From Molossus alvarezi (Eukaryota; Chordata; Mammalia; Chiroptera; Molossidae), in assembly GCA_037176705.1 (NCBI GenBank), contig CM073896.1, forward strand, positions 24,130,708 through 24,194,707: DNA of 64,000 nucleotides, read 5' to 3'. Position 1 is the stretch's first letter; every line of letters starts with the position of its first letter. Below the pieces are notes generated by a model. The model ran no database searches. It saw nothing but the letters and a program-made list of their open reading frames with translations, and was not told the DNA's origin. Both the position numbers and the translations under genes were made by a program. This document shows positions 11,926 to 25,100 of the stretch, piece after piece.

Positions 11926-13374
11926 AGCTGCTAGCCCACGTCGTCAACCCCCTTCATCCCCTCTTGCTTTGGCCTCATCATGGGCAGAGTGTACCTCCCA
12001 GCCCTTCCCCGGGGGCACGGCACATGACTGACAGCGACACTATGACTTCCTGAGCCCAGGCCTTCAGGGCCTCACTCGTTCGTCTGTTTCTAATTAGCCC
12101 TCTTGTGTTTCTCACCTCACCATGGGAACCATGCACTGTGGGTAATCTGCCGATCCCGATCCGGGAAGGATGAGGTGCAGGTGAGCAGAGTCCCCAGAAC
12201 CCACCCACTGGCAGCAACCAGAAGCAATACCACCTGCGGTGCTCAGCATAGATCAGCAAAACCTCCAATTACCCAGAGGCACATGCGTGATCACCCTGGT
12301 TTAGCTGTTGAGTTTGGGGAGCAGTTTGTTACAGACCAATAGCTACCCAGGACAATGATGAAGCTGGAACGCAAGCTCACCCCATTTGACCAGACAGTAC
12401 GTGGGTTGATCTCTAATTTGCATTGCCGGCCACACTCCTGTTAAAGTGCAGAAACTTGGCCTCCAGTGAAGCGAGCCAGCGTGGGCTGAGTGGGCAGGAG
12501 TGTCAATGCTCAAGCAGGCAGGTCGAGTCACAGCGGCGTTTCTTAAGGGACGGTGCATTAGCTCCACGTGATGTCTGAGAAAAAAGGTTCTACGCCTGTC
12601 CTGGAGTTAGTACTGTATTCTGTGAAGGTGTCTAAGAGACACTGCACGAGATGATCTCTTAGGTCCCGGACAGTTCTAATATTCTGTCATTCTAGGTAAC
12701 AGGTGTGGCCCCGTGCGAAAACATCTACTTCCGTCACCATGTATTTGTAAAACTGTAATAATTCCCTAATTCAGGTAACTGTGGGACCACATCCAGGGGA
12801 AGGGACTATGTCTGCTAGGGAAAAATCTTTCCCAACTTCCTTCAAACTTTGTGCATCCTCTTACTGCGTGACTCAGCGATGGCACAGAGGACCTCACCCC
12901 TCTCCTCCCAGATCACGTGGAATCAAGTTTACAGAAAAGCACGTGGATACGGGAACCTCCAGGACCTGGGGCATGTCTCAGGAGGGAATCTCTGCTCACC
13001 TACTCCATGGCCTCACCTCCCACTTACTCTTCAACCCAGCCCTGCCCATCCACTAAAATGCTTTGCAACAGCACCGAATTGCCAACTGATCTAATCCCTC
13101 TCCTTGCCCTGCTCCTGCCTCCATTATTTTTGATGTAGTTGAAACTCCCTCCTCCTTTGGTTTGTCTCATTGAATGCCTTCGGTTCCTCTTCTACCCCTG
13201 GGTATAGGTGTTCCCAGAACGACCCGTTGGGGAAGTCCATTCCCTCACACAGTTCATCCTATACCCTAATGTCCTCCGGAAGTGTCTCTGTCCCTGCCGC
13301 CTCTGTCAGTGTGGCCTGGAGGGCTGCCACACAGCCTCTGCGGACTCTCCTCGGACTCCGCGTTCCCCATTTTC
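11926..13374. other. Gene-free stretch
   Basis: No gene seen. About 12640-12705 resembles the tail of a MIR-class element (agatgatctcttaggtccc). Confidence 0.5.
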
Positions 13375-13670
13375 CATGCTTCCCTCTGCCTAGAATGCCG
13401 CCACTCCTCATATTCACTCCTGATTTCCCACACAGCACGACCCTCCTCATCCTTCTCCAGTGTCACCCTCCTGATGGACCCTGTCCTCTTCCAGGATTAC
13501 TCACGCCGACGTCCGTCTTCAGAGGCCGTTGTGAGCCTCAGTCAGAGCAGAGCTGCTCGCCCGCCAGCCTGCGGGCCGCTGGGGGCAGGGGCCTCCCTTT
13601 ATCATCTTTGTAGCCCCAGCAGATCCCCAGTGCACAGAGGAGCTCAGATGTTGGCTTGAATGAATGACTA
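13375..13670 (+). mobile_element. L2 3' end fossil
   Basis: LINE-2 3' sequence: ttccctctgcctagaatgcc, cagtgcacagaggagctcag and a terminal tgaatgaatga. The overlapping frames here (about 125-147 codons) are chance frames in this repeat. Confidence 0.65.
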
Positions 13671-14261
13671 TAACTGACCTACCCATTCCTCCACTGGTGG
13701 GCATTGCTCATGGGTTTGCTGGCTGACTGCTGGGCCTTTTCCAGGGACTACTATGCCCAAGGGATAAACTAGGTCTCGTCGGTAATTTATTACCAAATGT
13801 CCACTTCGCAAATTTCCTGGGAAAAGCAAGATTATAGTCCAAGACAGTCATCTGAGACAGGGTGACCACCGGGAGGCTCTCTGCCCTGTGTCCCTGTCAT
13901 AGGATTTTATTAATCGCATGCCCGATTACTTTTCTTTTTTTGTTTTTTGGACACAGACACAGATCTTAAAAGGACGGACTAACTCATTTAGTTACAAAAG
14001 TATCTACCAAATTACATTAATTTATGCATCATTTTCATGTTTCTTGCTGAGGTACATGCTACTTGTACAATTATTCTATTAAACATTCTCTTTAACTCAT
14101 CATTTTTTCCTTAGCCTTGTGTTAAGCCACAATAACAATAAAAGTATGATTGGTATGATACAGATACACATATATCTATGTCTATATACTAATAAATATC
14201 ATAATTTAAAATATTCTCCCAAGTGCCGCATAACATCACCCTTCAGGCCCGCACAGTCTGC
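13671..14261. other. Gene-free stretch
   Basis: Nothing recognisable. AT-rich toward the end. Confidence 0.55.
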
Positions 14262-14272
14262 GTGGCGCTGTG

Positions 14273-14450
14273 GGATGCGCGGCGGGAGGCGCGGTGGGGA
14301 GCACTGTGGGAGGCGCGGCGGGAGGCGTTGTGGGGAGCACTGTGGGAGGCGCGGTGGGAGGCGCGGTGGGAGGCTTGTGGGGAGCACTGTGGGAGGCGCT
14401 GTGGGAGGCTGGCGGGAGGCGCGGTGGGAGGCACTGTGGGAAGCACTCCT
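14273..14450. repeat. 12-bp GC-rich minisatellite
   Basis: Fifteen tandem units, mostly 12 bp and two of 11 bp. There are two main unit types: ggaggcgcggyg and gggagcactgtg. The second recurs at 14297, 14333 and 14380 after two or three of the first, giving a higher-order 36-47 bp period. Because 12 is a multiple of three, every frame stays open on both strands, which explains the overlapping long frames at 14119-14712. The plus strand is rich in GGG runs. Confidence 0.95.
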
Positions 14451-15586
14451 CCAGAACAGTGAACCCAGAGGAAAACCATTTATGAAAAGCACTTCTCTGG
14501 CGCCAGCATACTCTGTCTGGTGCTGAGCACTGAAATGCCAAACACAGCTGACAGCCTAGGGGGTAAAACCCACAAGTAAACTGTAAATTGTCATTTAATT
14601 TTCTAAGCACTAGGGCAGAGATGAGCACACGGGTGTCTATATCCAACATCTCGGGCACCAAGGCAAATCCTGCCATCCCAGCTGTTGCGCCAGCTGCCGC
14701 TGCAGGGGCCACTTCTGTGCACGCCTCCCCCAGCTGTGAGCAGGTGTAACCTCAAAGTGGCTCACCCAGGGCCCCAGCAAGCATGTCTCACTTCCTCCCC
14801 TGGGACTTTCTCCGGCACAATGGCACAGGACACCAGCTGTAACTCACTAGCTTCTTACATCTACTGAACTCCTGAGGAAAGGGGGAGTATAGCAATGGAT
14901 GGACGCCTTCTTCCTTTGCAGGTGAACGGTTCTGAGTCTCATTTCACAAGGTCCTCAGAAGGTCTGGCATACCAGGCATCTATAACAGTGAGCAATGTGA
15001 TAACACATCCTAGTGTAGTTCTATTCCCGAGCCCTCCCTCCTGCTCCCTGGGCTCACTTCCCAAACAATCCACCTGCACGTGTGCCTTCGCCCCAGGCCA
15101 CATTTTCGGCGTGATCCGGGCTGAGGCAGGACCCTGACCCAGGTAAGGAGGTTAAGGGGAACGTCTTGGAAGAAATAACTGCCCAGATAAACCTCAAAGC
15201 ATGAATACGTCAGACGGTGAAGAAGGGACTGTGACGAGGGCATTCCCGGCAGAAGAAACAGCAGACGCAAAGGCAAGACGGCCTGAAAGTGTGCTCAGGA
15301 ACGGCAGAGAGCCCGCTGGGACTGAAGCACCCCTCCAACGTAGCACGAGGGACTGAGAATCAGACACGGGCTCCGGGAAAGTTGCTTACCGCAGCCAGCT
15401 ACCACCTCCGCTCTGCTCCTTGACCCAGAGCGCAGCAGCGAACAGCACACAGTGGGTGTTTCAACCAACCCCAGAAGAATAGCAAGTGCGTTATAGATTC
15501 AAGAGGTGCTGGACACAAGAGGAATTGAGAGTAAGAGGAGAAGGAATTAGAGGAAAGATGATGGTGAAATGGGGGCAGAGCTGGTG

Positions 15587-15624
<38 letters not shown>

Positions 15625-16094
15625 TCATTCACTCACTCCAAGATGGGCTCAAAAATCCAATAATGAGCTCAGTCAGAAGTGAGGCACATTCCAACTGGAA
15701 ATGACAACTGTATAGTAAATTGTCAAGAACCAAGAATTAGGCTTGTCCTAAAGGAGACAACCCATCCCAGAGCTTTGGATCATTCAGGACCAGAGGAAAG
15801 AGGAAATGGGGGGCTGGCAGAAGAAAAGTAGGGAGCACTATGTTGTGAGCTGGAATTCCCCACCTGACGCTCCAGATTTTTAGCAAAATCCCCAAAACAC
15901 ACAGCTCTGAGCTTTTCTTCCCTTGTCCTGAGAAGGCCAAGCGTAGGGTACCAATGCTGAGTCTCACCAAGGGAAGCCAGGGAGCTCCACCTGGCATAGA
16001 ATATAGAGTCACCAGCCCTCATGAAGGGGTCTGTGCTTTGAAAGGACTGGAAAAGGCAATATAAGAGCCCCCTGCTCTGTTTATAAGCAAATAA
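14451..16094. other. Gene-free stretch
   Basis: No gene seen. It contains a (CA)n microsatellite at 15588-15623. Confidence 0.55.
15588..15623. repeat. (CA)n microsatellite
   Basis: About 36 bp of uninterrupted CA repeats. Confidence 0.97.
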
Positions 16095-16205
16095 TTAAGA
16101 GCATTTGATTTCTACTGAGTGTTCACTATGTACCAACCTTGTGCTAAGTACTTTCAAGTCATATCTCTTTCAAGACTTCCCAAAATCGCATGAGTCAGTT
16201 CTTTC
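16095..16205 (+). mobile_element. MIR fossil (5' half)
   Basis: MIR-like ctgagtgttcactatgtacc and ttgtgctaagtactttcaag. Confidence 0.65.
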
Positions 16206-16794
16206 ATCAGCCTCACTTTCCAGGAACCAGCTCAAGGAGCCCCTGAAATACTAGTCAGAAGACAGCACAGGGAAGTTTTTGAAAGAGTTCAGAATTTGGG
16301 TTCAGGTGATGCTCAGTTTAACTCTGGTCTCCACCAGTTCCAACTGAGACCATGGCGCACTCAGGACTATTAACTTTCAAGAGATGGAAACCAACGCAAA
16401 ATAGCACAAGCAAATAGGGTGACTGGCTCCCGTAGCTGGAAGGTACAGGTTTGGGTCTCGGATCTAAAACCACGGAACCCAGTGCTCAGGAAGTATCAGA
16501 GTGCTGTCTTGGTTCTGTTCTCCGTTATTGTCCTCATTCTTCCCCACCAAGGAAGCTGGTAGCTACAGGGGAACTGTGTCTTCAGTGAAGAAAGAGAACA
16601 CATTGCTCATACACTCCCAGAGGAAGAGTCTAGTTGACTCTGTGGGTCGTGCATCCTCCATCTGAACCAACTGCTGTGGTCAGATGGGCGGAGCGCTCTG
16701 TGTCAGTGACTGCAGTCCCATCAGAATCACATGGAGGGGAATCATGGCAGCTCTTGGGAAACAGATGTTAGGCGGTCTAGAACAATGCTGTCCA
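16206..16794. other. Gene-free stretch
   Basis: Nothing recognisable. Confidence 0.5.
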
Positions 16795-16975
16795 CTACAG
16801 CTTAACCTTGGGCAAGTCACTTAGCCTTTGTGAACCCTTGTTTCAACATATATTTTTTAAAAGTGAGTAATAATATCTATTGTGCAAGGTTGTTGGGAGA
16901 TAGTAAAATAATATCAAACACTTGGTACATAGAGGTATTCGTCTATGGTAGTCATTTTTGTATTACTGGTACTAT
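16795..16975 (+). mobile_element. MIR fossil (3' half)
   Basis: MIR 3' sequence: accttgggcaagtcacttag, caaggttgttgggagatag, acttggtacatag. Confidence 0.75.
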
Positions 16976-17722
16976 TATTGTTCTATGGTTGTTTTGACAC
17001 CGGATTGGAATTTGAAGCCCATCCTAGATTCCCATATGTCTAAAGCACTGCTGTCCCTAGGGTGGAGTCCCCTTGGCTCTGCAGCCCGACGCCTTGCACA
17101 ACCCAGGCCCTGTGTGCCAAGGCTCAGCTGGTTCACCATCTGACGGGCTCGGAGCAGTGGGTGCCTCCCCAGCCCCAGCAATGTCAATACTGCCTTCCTG
17201 ACTCCACCCATTGTATCTGGAGGAAAGTGGCCGAGCATTGTCTTCCAGCGCTCCCCCCAGGAAGCATGATATCACCCTCTAACAAAAGCGGGAAAGCTGA
17301 CAGATCTACTGTGATGGGTGTGACCACCACACACCTCCCTGGGCAGGCCCTGGGCAGGGGTCTATGACAAGCAGAGAGCAAACAGCCGTCACACACCGTG
17401 CCCTCAGCAGGCTGCCTGCCGGCTCCTTTGGTTCATCTTCACAATTTCTCCCTCTCTTTGTTACTCCCATCCCAAGTTAGACACAGAACCCCCAGGCAGT
17501 GGGAATGCGCTCCCTCTAATCGGCAGATGCACTGAAAAGAGTCAGGACTCTGTCCATCTGGCAGACGCACGTTCCCACACCTGTCCCTGAAGCCTCTGGG
17601 GAGGAACACAGGGAGAAGGGTAGTCAGACTCTTAAAGGACAAAAGGAGGCAGTGGAGGTGGGAAGTACAAAAACACAGGCATGGCTCAATCTAAAAACAC
17701 TCTGTACATGTGATGTGAGTTA
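16976..17722. other. Gene-free stretch
   Basis: Nothing recognisable; only short overlapping frames. Confidence 0.5.
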
Positions 17723-17738
17723 GAAAGTAGTCTGGCTA

Positions 17739-17944
17739 GCAGTGGGTTGTTGTCCTTTGTACAAAAAAAAAAAAAATGTTGTGAATTCAATTCCTAGGTG
17801 GCGGGTTCGATCCCTGGTTGGGGTGCGTATGAGAGGCAACCTGTCAATGTTTCTCCCTCACATTGATGTTTCTCTCTCTCTCTAAAGTCAATAAAAACAT
17901 ATCCTTAGGTAAGGATTAAAAACAACAACAACAACAAGAAGAAA
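17739..17944 (+). mobile_element. Ves-type SINE, sense, with disrupted head
   Basis: B-box-like gcgggttcgatccctggttg, CT-rich 3' half, caataaaaacatatcc, then the terminal hairpin tccttaggtaagga. The head is atypical: an A-run at 17761-17775 lies where the A-box should be. Imperfect duplications: gaaagtagtctggctag (17723-17739) and ggaaatagtctggccag (17945-17961). Confidence 0.85.
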
Positions 17945-17961
17945 GGAAATAGTCTGGCCAG

Positions 17962-18599
17962 ACTAGTGGGAATTGGGTTATCAGTTTTAAATTCCAGAAA
18001 TAAGGGAGGCCGCGTTAGACATTCCCTTTCCTGGAGGCTGGGAGTGATCCAGCTGAGCCTCTCATCACTGCCGGTCGGGATCTCTCAGCGCACCTGGCTC
18101 TCTGCAGACCTCCCGCATCTGGTCCCCCCATGCCAGGAGCTGAGCCTGTCCTCTGCTGCCTCCATCTTCCTGTCCCTTCTTAAAACTCTCTCCTTCCTTA
18201 ACTATCACACCAATTCTTTCAAATCTCAGGAAAGGAATCTGATTGGATTTGCTTCTCCATAGAACCCTTGCCTATCTCCTCCTTCTCTCCCTTTCACTGA
18301 AAGCTTAAGATATATTCATGCCCGAGCTTCACGTATAATAAACTAAAGATTTCTGTGTCTCAACCCCTTGTCCAATCCCCTTCTTCTGAGCATCAGATCC
18401 AGAAAGCCAAATTTTGCTAAATGTTTCCCTTTACATGGAACCTCAAAGTATGTAAAAAATAACCCCTTGCTCCCTCTCAGCCATCTCCATCCAGTTCCTC
18501 TGCCGTGTTTTACCACATTGAATGGCACCACTATTACCCAAACTAAGTCCTGAAGCAATGCTTATTCTCTCAACCTCCCATAAGCAAGCAATCACCAAC
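17962..18599. other. Gene-free stretch
   Basis: No gene seen; the 3' part may belong to the following L2. Confidence 0.45.
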
Positions 18600-19000
18600 C
18601 CCTACAGTTTTTCCTCCTAAACACTTTCAACCCCATCTTCATCCAGGCCTTCCTGCCTGAAGTGTTAGGAAGCCAAATTGGCCCAAGCCCACAGTCTCTG
18701 CCATGTCACTCCATCCTCCATACTATCATCGGAGTGAATTTCCCAAGACATAAATCAGATACGATAGAAGAAACACAGTACTAAGTTTCAAGAGGTGCAG
18801 CATGAAGCATAAACTACTTACATTAAAATGGCCTACAACATCCTTCCCAATGTGACCTGGCCTTCATCCTCCACCTCCACCCCACATTCTAGCTTTACTC
18901 AACTTCCTGGGGCCTGCCCTGTTTCATACGCCCTGCTCCCTCAAATAGAACGTTCTTTCTTCCTTCTCTTTTTTATCTTAGTTTTTGTCTATGAGTAACT
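18600..19000 (+). mobile_element. L2 fossil (internal part)
   Basis: L2-like ctctgccatgtcactccatc, aatggcctacaacatcc, tgtgacctggccttcatcc and ttccctca-type blocks. Probably the same copy as 19265-19434, separated by about 260 bp of unassigned AT-rich DNA. Confidence 0.6.
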
Positions 19001-19264
19001 CATAACTACAATTGGCAATAATTTTTGGCAATATTCACTACTATTAGGAATTCTTGCAACGTGATAAAAATTAATGTAATTCATACCAAAATTAGCAATT
19101 AATGAAGATGGCTTTGTGTTTTTAGACATTTAATTAAACATTTATGTTTAATTTAGATTTTAAAGTTTTATTTTTTATTGGAGCCAATAAAAATTTGTGT
19201 AGCTTCTAAAAAGCTAGATTTTGTATACATCCCTATTATATCATTGATCACAATGTTATATAAT

Positions 19265-19434
19265 TAATCTACCTATATTCATCTTTTCTACTAAAATGTG
19301 AGTTTCACAACGGGGGAGAAAAGACTCATCCTTTTTTGCTTTCCTGGTATCCAGTATCATACTTGACACAAAATAAGTCCTCAATATGTCTTCATTAACT
19401 GAAATAATAGGCGAATGAATGAATGAATGAATGA
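19265..19434 (+). mobile_element. L2 3' end with (GAAT)n tail
   Basis: L2 terminal sequence (aaaatgtgagtttcacaacg, ataagtcctcaatatgtctt) ending in gaatgaatgaatgaatgaat. Confidence 0.7.
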
Positions 19435-20314
19435 TAGGCAGGCAATAACTCAATAATGTCCTTTGAATAAAATGTATATATATCTTTTGGGTAGTATCAA
19501 ACAACTGTACAATATCTAACATTAGGTAAATCCCTGGTTAAATTCATTTTCCTAAGTATATCCTTTATGTTTCATACCTAAAAGAAAAAGAGGACTTTCT
19601 TCTGACCTTATTTACATCAGATATTTAACATAAGGCAACCTTTTAAGATATGAGTGAATACCATTTACAATGTATATGAAATTGATTTATTATTATTTCA
19701 GTGTGGCTAAAACCCTTTCTACAAAATTTCATCTTTCTTTCGGTCTGCTGTGGCATATTAAACTCCATTCAATAAAGATTACAGAACATCAAATACATGC
19801 ACTCTGAAGAATAAAAAAGAAATACTATCTGTTGTCAAAGATGACAGAAGGTAATTCAGCTAAATCAATATGCCCAAAGCTTAAAGATACAGCTTGTGTG
19901 GTAAGGGAACTCAGAATTAAGAAAAGAACACCATGAGTAAGAGTTGGCCTAGGCAAGTTGAGTTGAATTGTATTTGCAGCGTGGGCATGGAGGGCATCAT
20001 TTCCAAATGGATGGCACAGCAAGAACAAGAGCGAAGAGGAAAGAATGCATACCTTGTGGAGATGGGCCTGTTTGAGGTACAAGGGCCATGAAAAGGATGA
20101 ATGGATAGATGAGAAAAAGCATTGGATAGTAGGCCAAGTGTTCAGTCTTGTCAACTGGGCACTGACCAGCACAAAATTTGAGGAACTGGATATTGTTGAG
20201 GTCTTTTAGGAGGAAACCGCTTCCATAAGTAGTAAGTGACTCCCCTACACCTTGGGAAAGATTAGATCAGTCTTGAACTGGCATTAACTTTGCAGCAACA
20301 CTTCTCCTTTGATG
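19435..20314. other. Gene-free stretch
   Basis: Nothing recognisable. The minus-strand frame at 19825-20172 (115 codons) has no domain. Confidence 0.5.
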
Positions 20315-20520
20315 ACGCTTCATTTATTGAGTTCTTATTGGCTAAATGCTTTACATGAATGATCACACTTGATGCCTCTAACAATTCTGGGAAATAGATA
20401 TTCTCATCCAAAAAAGATGAGAAAACTGTGGTTTATGGAAGTCAAATAACTTGCTCATGGTCACCCAATTTGGGCTTAACCTCAGATCTGTGACTTTACG
20501 ATCCATTCTCTTAACTCCTT
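20315..20520 (+). mobile_element. MIR fossil
   Basis: tttattgagttcttattggc, gatgagaaaactgtgg, ctcatggtcacccaatt: MIR core and 3' end. Confidence 0.7.
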
Positions 20521-21530
20521 CTCCGCATTCATGATTAGCTCTACTTTAGTCCCACAGAGTGGTGGCTTCAAAGAAGAGTCATCATAGCACGTGTGCTTTT
20601 TTATTTTTCTCAAAAGGCATGTTCAGTTAAATAAAATTCAGTGTAAAGTGACTCTATTTGGGTTCACTTTCAGGACGCACTCCCAGTTTGGTTTAATTGG
20701 GTAAAGATCTTAGTGGCTTTTCTGAATCCTCCTCCACCTGCTAAGTGATCAGTGAGGAGCTGCAGACAGACAGTACAATGAAAAGAGTGTGAACGGCAGT
20801 GTACTAATCACCACACTCTACATCCTCTTCTCACGTTCCCGACAGGTGAGCACCCAACCTGCAACTGAACACTCTCTGGTTTGCTAGCTCACTCCACGCA
20901 GGAATGTTAATAGAATTTTTAGAAGGTTTTCATCAGTAAAGCCAAACTCTGTCTTTGTACAACTCCCTCCATCCCTGGATTCTAGATCTGGCAAAACACA
21001 ATGTCTATCTATGATGTCTTCTATATGGAAACTCTTATAAACACTGCTATTTAGCTCTTTTTCCTGGCTAAATATTCCCATATGACATGGTTTCTAAAGC
21101 ACTTACCTTCTTGCTTGCCTACTATGTTTACTGTCAAATTTCTCAGGGACTTCAGTGTTTAATAGATATGCTCCGAGCAGTAGAGTGAAGGGATGACTAT
21201 TTCTCCATTGGACCTTATATTTATACTAATGCAAACTGTGACAGCTTATGTACCACCTTTCCAGCAAGCAGGGACCGTGCTGTTCCTATGAATTTTGCGG
21301 ATCACCAAAAGTTGGTGATACTTAGTGACACTGGGACTTTTAACAAACAAGTCTCACATTCAACACTCATAATTTATTTATTAAACCCAACTGCATAACT
21401 TGACATTTATCTATTTTTAAATAGTATTTTTGTGGCTTGGTTCATCCTTCTAGCCTAGAAAAATCTATTTGAATCCTAATTCTGTGCTTTAACCAATAAG
21501 CCATCTACAGAGAATAAGCTGATGACACAA

Positions 21531-21562
<32 letters not shown>

Positions 21563-21952
21563 CCTTTTAGGGGTAGGGCCCCAGGACACAAATTAGTAAT
21601 GTCAGAAAACTTTGGAGCCACCCATCTGAATGCCTAGAAGACACAGCATAGTCTGAGATGGACTTGGAATTGTCTTTTCCTTCTGGAGAGATGTCTTAGA
21701 AGAACCAGACTCTTGCAGGAAGCTCTCCCAGGGTAGGGCTGAAAAGGAAATGCCAAGACCTCCCAACAAAGACAATGCTTAGGAGGGAGCATTTGTGAAG
21801 GAAGCAACACTCCTCCCTTTGAAAGTAATTCCCAGGTGTGTATCTGATCCCAGCTCTAGACCTCCACCCTTGATTACTCAGACTTGGTATTAGCCGCACA
21901 AGACTAGCCCTAACGAGGAAGTTCCATCTGGAACCACTTCCCTGGCCTTACA
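20521..21952. other. Gene-free stretch
   Basis: Nothing recognisable apart from the (CA)n at 21532-21561. Confidence 0.5.
21532..21561. repeat. (CA)n microsatellite
   Basis: About 30 bp of pure CA repeats. Confidence 0.97.
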
Positions 21953-22126
21953 CAGTCATACCTCATTTCATTGCAATTTGCTTCATTGTGCTTCACAGAT
22001 GTTGTGCTTCTACAAATTGAAGGCAAGACCCTCCACCAGCAAAAAGAGTATGACTCGCTTTATCGCGACACTCGCATTATTGTGGTGGTCTGGAAATGAG
22101 CCCACAATATCTCCACAGTATGCCTG
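21953..22126 (+). mobile_element. Tigger1-like non-autonomous element
   Basis: The left end cagtcatacctcatttcatt and the right end (gtggtctggaaatgag ... agtatgcctg) are the Tigger1 termini as inverted repeats. TA follows at 22127-22128. The interior jumps to aaggcaagaccctccaccag, the region encoding the transposase C-terminus, so about 2 kb of a full element is missing. 174 bp, no coding capacity. Confidence 0.85.
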
Positions 22127-25100
22127 TAACTGAATTTCCTCTGCCACGCCAGACAAGATATCCACTATCTCTGAATCCAGGTTGTTATTTAAAATGTCGA
22201 ATGAGACGGAAAAGAGCTATGAAGGCATGCTACCAGACTTCCCATTGGATCCGTGCTGACCACATAGAACACACTATGATGTAGCAGAAAGAGTAACTTA
22301 TTTTTGTTTTTCTGTGTACACAGCTCCTTAGCGAAAGCAGTCTGGTTTGGTGAGGATGGGGGTGTAAGGAAAAACTCGTATGTTTATTTGAACTTGTTTG
22401 TAAACTGAAATTGGCCATGATTCTCAAATGGGAGGGAAATATATCAGAATCTAAGTAGGTTTGAGGGAAATCTTCTGAAAATTACACACCTTCTCCAACC
22501 CTCTTATGGGTGAGCATCTGAGTACCTTCACTGAGGTAAATGTAAGATCATTTTTCAGTTCTATTTGTTCAGAATAAAAGGAAGGGGAAACAATCCACTG
22601 GACTAGAGAGTTAAGCCATAAACCCCTTGCTCCATTACTGTAGTCTACCCTAAAGAATGGGCTTCTATGCCTATAGACATGATCATGCTGGATTCTGGTT
22701 ATAATTGCCAAGCCTCGGGCATTCGTGTGCATTGAGGCATGGTCTGGGAATGTAAGTTAGGATTCCACACAACCCACCTCCCCCAGAAACCAGCCTTGCT
22801 GGGGTCACCATTCCATTTCTACAAGAGCGTGACACCTTCTGCTGGGGCTTCTCCCTGCTGAAGTCTGTGCTGTGCTCACGGAACTGAGGTCTGGACATGG
22901 GGCCACTCTTTTGTCCACATAACTTTTTGGGTGTAGCATCAGTTCTAGAGCTCATGTCACTGATAAATATGTTTCACAGAGAAAAAGCAAGCCAAAATGG
23001 AATTATGATAATTATTTGGTATAAAGTTGCATATTATTAGGAAAAAAAATCAACATTGTTTCTATATTAATATAAATAATTCCTACATAAGTATTGAAAC
23101 CATCTCAGATAATCTTTCATCTTCAGCAATTTGTATTACATGTTCTTAGTTTAAAAAATATTAAATCCTCAATATAATTAGTTGTTGAAATCAAACTAAA
23201 GAGCTATGACCAAATGACTTTATACACAATTCTGATATATTATTGGGTTAATTTTTTTTAATATTTAAGATTTCAAACATACAGAAAAATATAAAAATAA
23301 CAGATGCTTATGTATATTTGCATCAAATTCCATTAATGTAATATAACCTGCACCATTAAGTCAGTAAATTTCTCACGTTCATTTCCAGTATCAATTCTAT
23401 TTTCATTACAATAATTAGAATGCTTTTAGACTGGAGAGGGGAGATTGATGGCGAATATAGCTGTGATTTATTTGCACTTCAGGTTTTGGTATCACTTTCA
23501 GCCCGTGTCCACAGAAGGAGTGAAACACCGAGGCACGCCACTATTTAGAGAGTCTAAACAACACACACTAAATCTCAAAACATTCAGGCCAACCATTCAT
23601 TAACACAACAGGTGTCCATACTCCCACGTGCCCTGTGATCTGGGTAACTACCTAAACTTTCGTTTCATTGGGCCAATATTTTAGACAAAACAAAAATTAT
23701 ATAGCCCTAAACTCCCTGACACCAACTCTAAGAACAAAAAAAAGCCTATATTGACTAATTTTACTGCTTTGAATAAAATAGGATGCAGATATGAAATCTG
23801 TAGAAAAGCATGTAGGACATCTGTAACACTGTCAGCAATAAAGATACCTTTTTAAAAAATAAAGTAAAAATGACTATGTTCAGTGCTGTTAGTGGGTCCC
23901 CATAATTTTCAGCATGAATGTCATTGTTTAAACAATTGCTGAAGATTTTCTTCGAAGTGGGTAAAACCAGGTTTCTTCTGTTTTAAATGAAGGAAACAAC
24001 TCCTAGTGAGGAACAGTAAAATAATGCACCAAGCAAGCAAATCTCTTGAAATAAAGTGACCTTATCAATCCTCATAGAATCCGTGGCAACACAGGGGGCA
24101 ATTATGCAAAAGAGAAACTCTAGGAAAATCAGTTCATGCCACGAGGGCTTTGCATTCCAGTCCTTCCATATATTAAATGGAGTGTTACATATTAAATAGA
24201 GAAACAGTGCCTATGCCACAGCTGCTTCTTGTTAACCATTGCTGAGAAATAGTGAAAGAGCCCAGAATCACTATGTTAAACAAAAAATACTAACTAAAAA
24301 AATAATAAAGCCAAATCTTACCAGAAAGGAGCAAGCTGATTCCATAGAGGACTAAGCCGGCTAAAAAGTCCATGCTTCCCCAGATCTCTCCATCCAGTTT
24401 CCGCAGATGTGCATGAGGTCCCCAGGATCCTTTCAAACACCCAGAGGTTTGTGACTTTCCATTCTCATGTTCTACCAGGTCTTGTTTACAAGTCAGAGGC
24501 AAGAAGGAACAGTACAGAAGCAGGCTGTAACAGTCTCATTTCTGTCTCTGAGCACAGGGAGTTTTAAGTTCCTTTTTCCTGTTTCCTTTGTAGATTAGGA
24601 TGGGAAAGGCTGTATCTTAAAGGCATTTGGTATCAGCAGGGCTGGGGGCACTGCAAACCCTCTCCATCTTGCAATTCATCAAAAACACTTATCTACGGCT
24701 GTTGCTTCTGTGGCTTTTGCTGCTATTGCAGGGGTAGAGGGATTTTGGTTGGAAGTGTGGGTCCTGGTCAGCATTTTCAGAAACAATAGGGGTATCCTCT
24801 CATAGGCGGGAAACAGAATAACAAGTCCTCCACCTATGTGTGGTATGCAGTGGAGACCAGCCCTCGGCCTTCTCGCAGCTCTCCCGGGTGCACGCGGGAT
24901 CCCGGACAGAAGGGGCTTCTGGGTGTGGGGAGCAGCCTGTGCTTTTGTTTTCTCGTTTTTGCCCACGTGGTTTGCATTGGAAAAGAAGTTTTCGTGATGA
25001 GAGAACACAACCCGAAAAGGCAGTTAATCTGGCTAATTACCGGTGAGGTCAATGTCAGTGTGGCCAAAGAGACCAGAGTCCAAAAGTGTCAGCCTGTTTT

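Noticed and set aside
13170..13659. Overlapping 125-147-codon frames
   Set aside because: They fall in or next to an L2 fossil and have no domains.
14236..14712. 158-codon minus-strand frame rich in PTAPPTAPP-like repeats
   Set aside because: It is the translation of the 12-bp minisatellite, and equal-quality frames exist in other phases and on the other strand.
17739..17944. tRNA gene suggested by gcgggttcgatccc
   Set aside because: It is the B-box-like part of a SINE; no cloverleaf can be formed and the head is disrupted.
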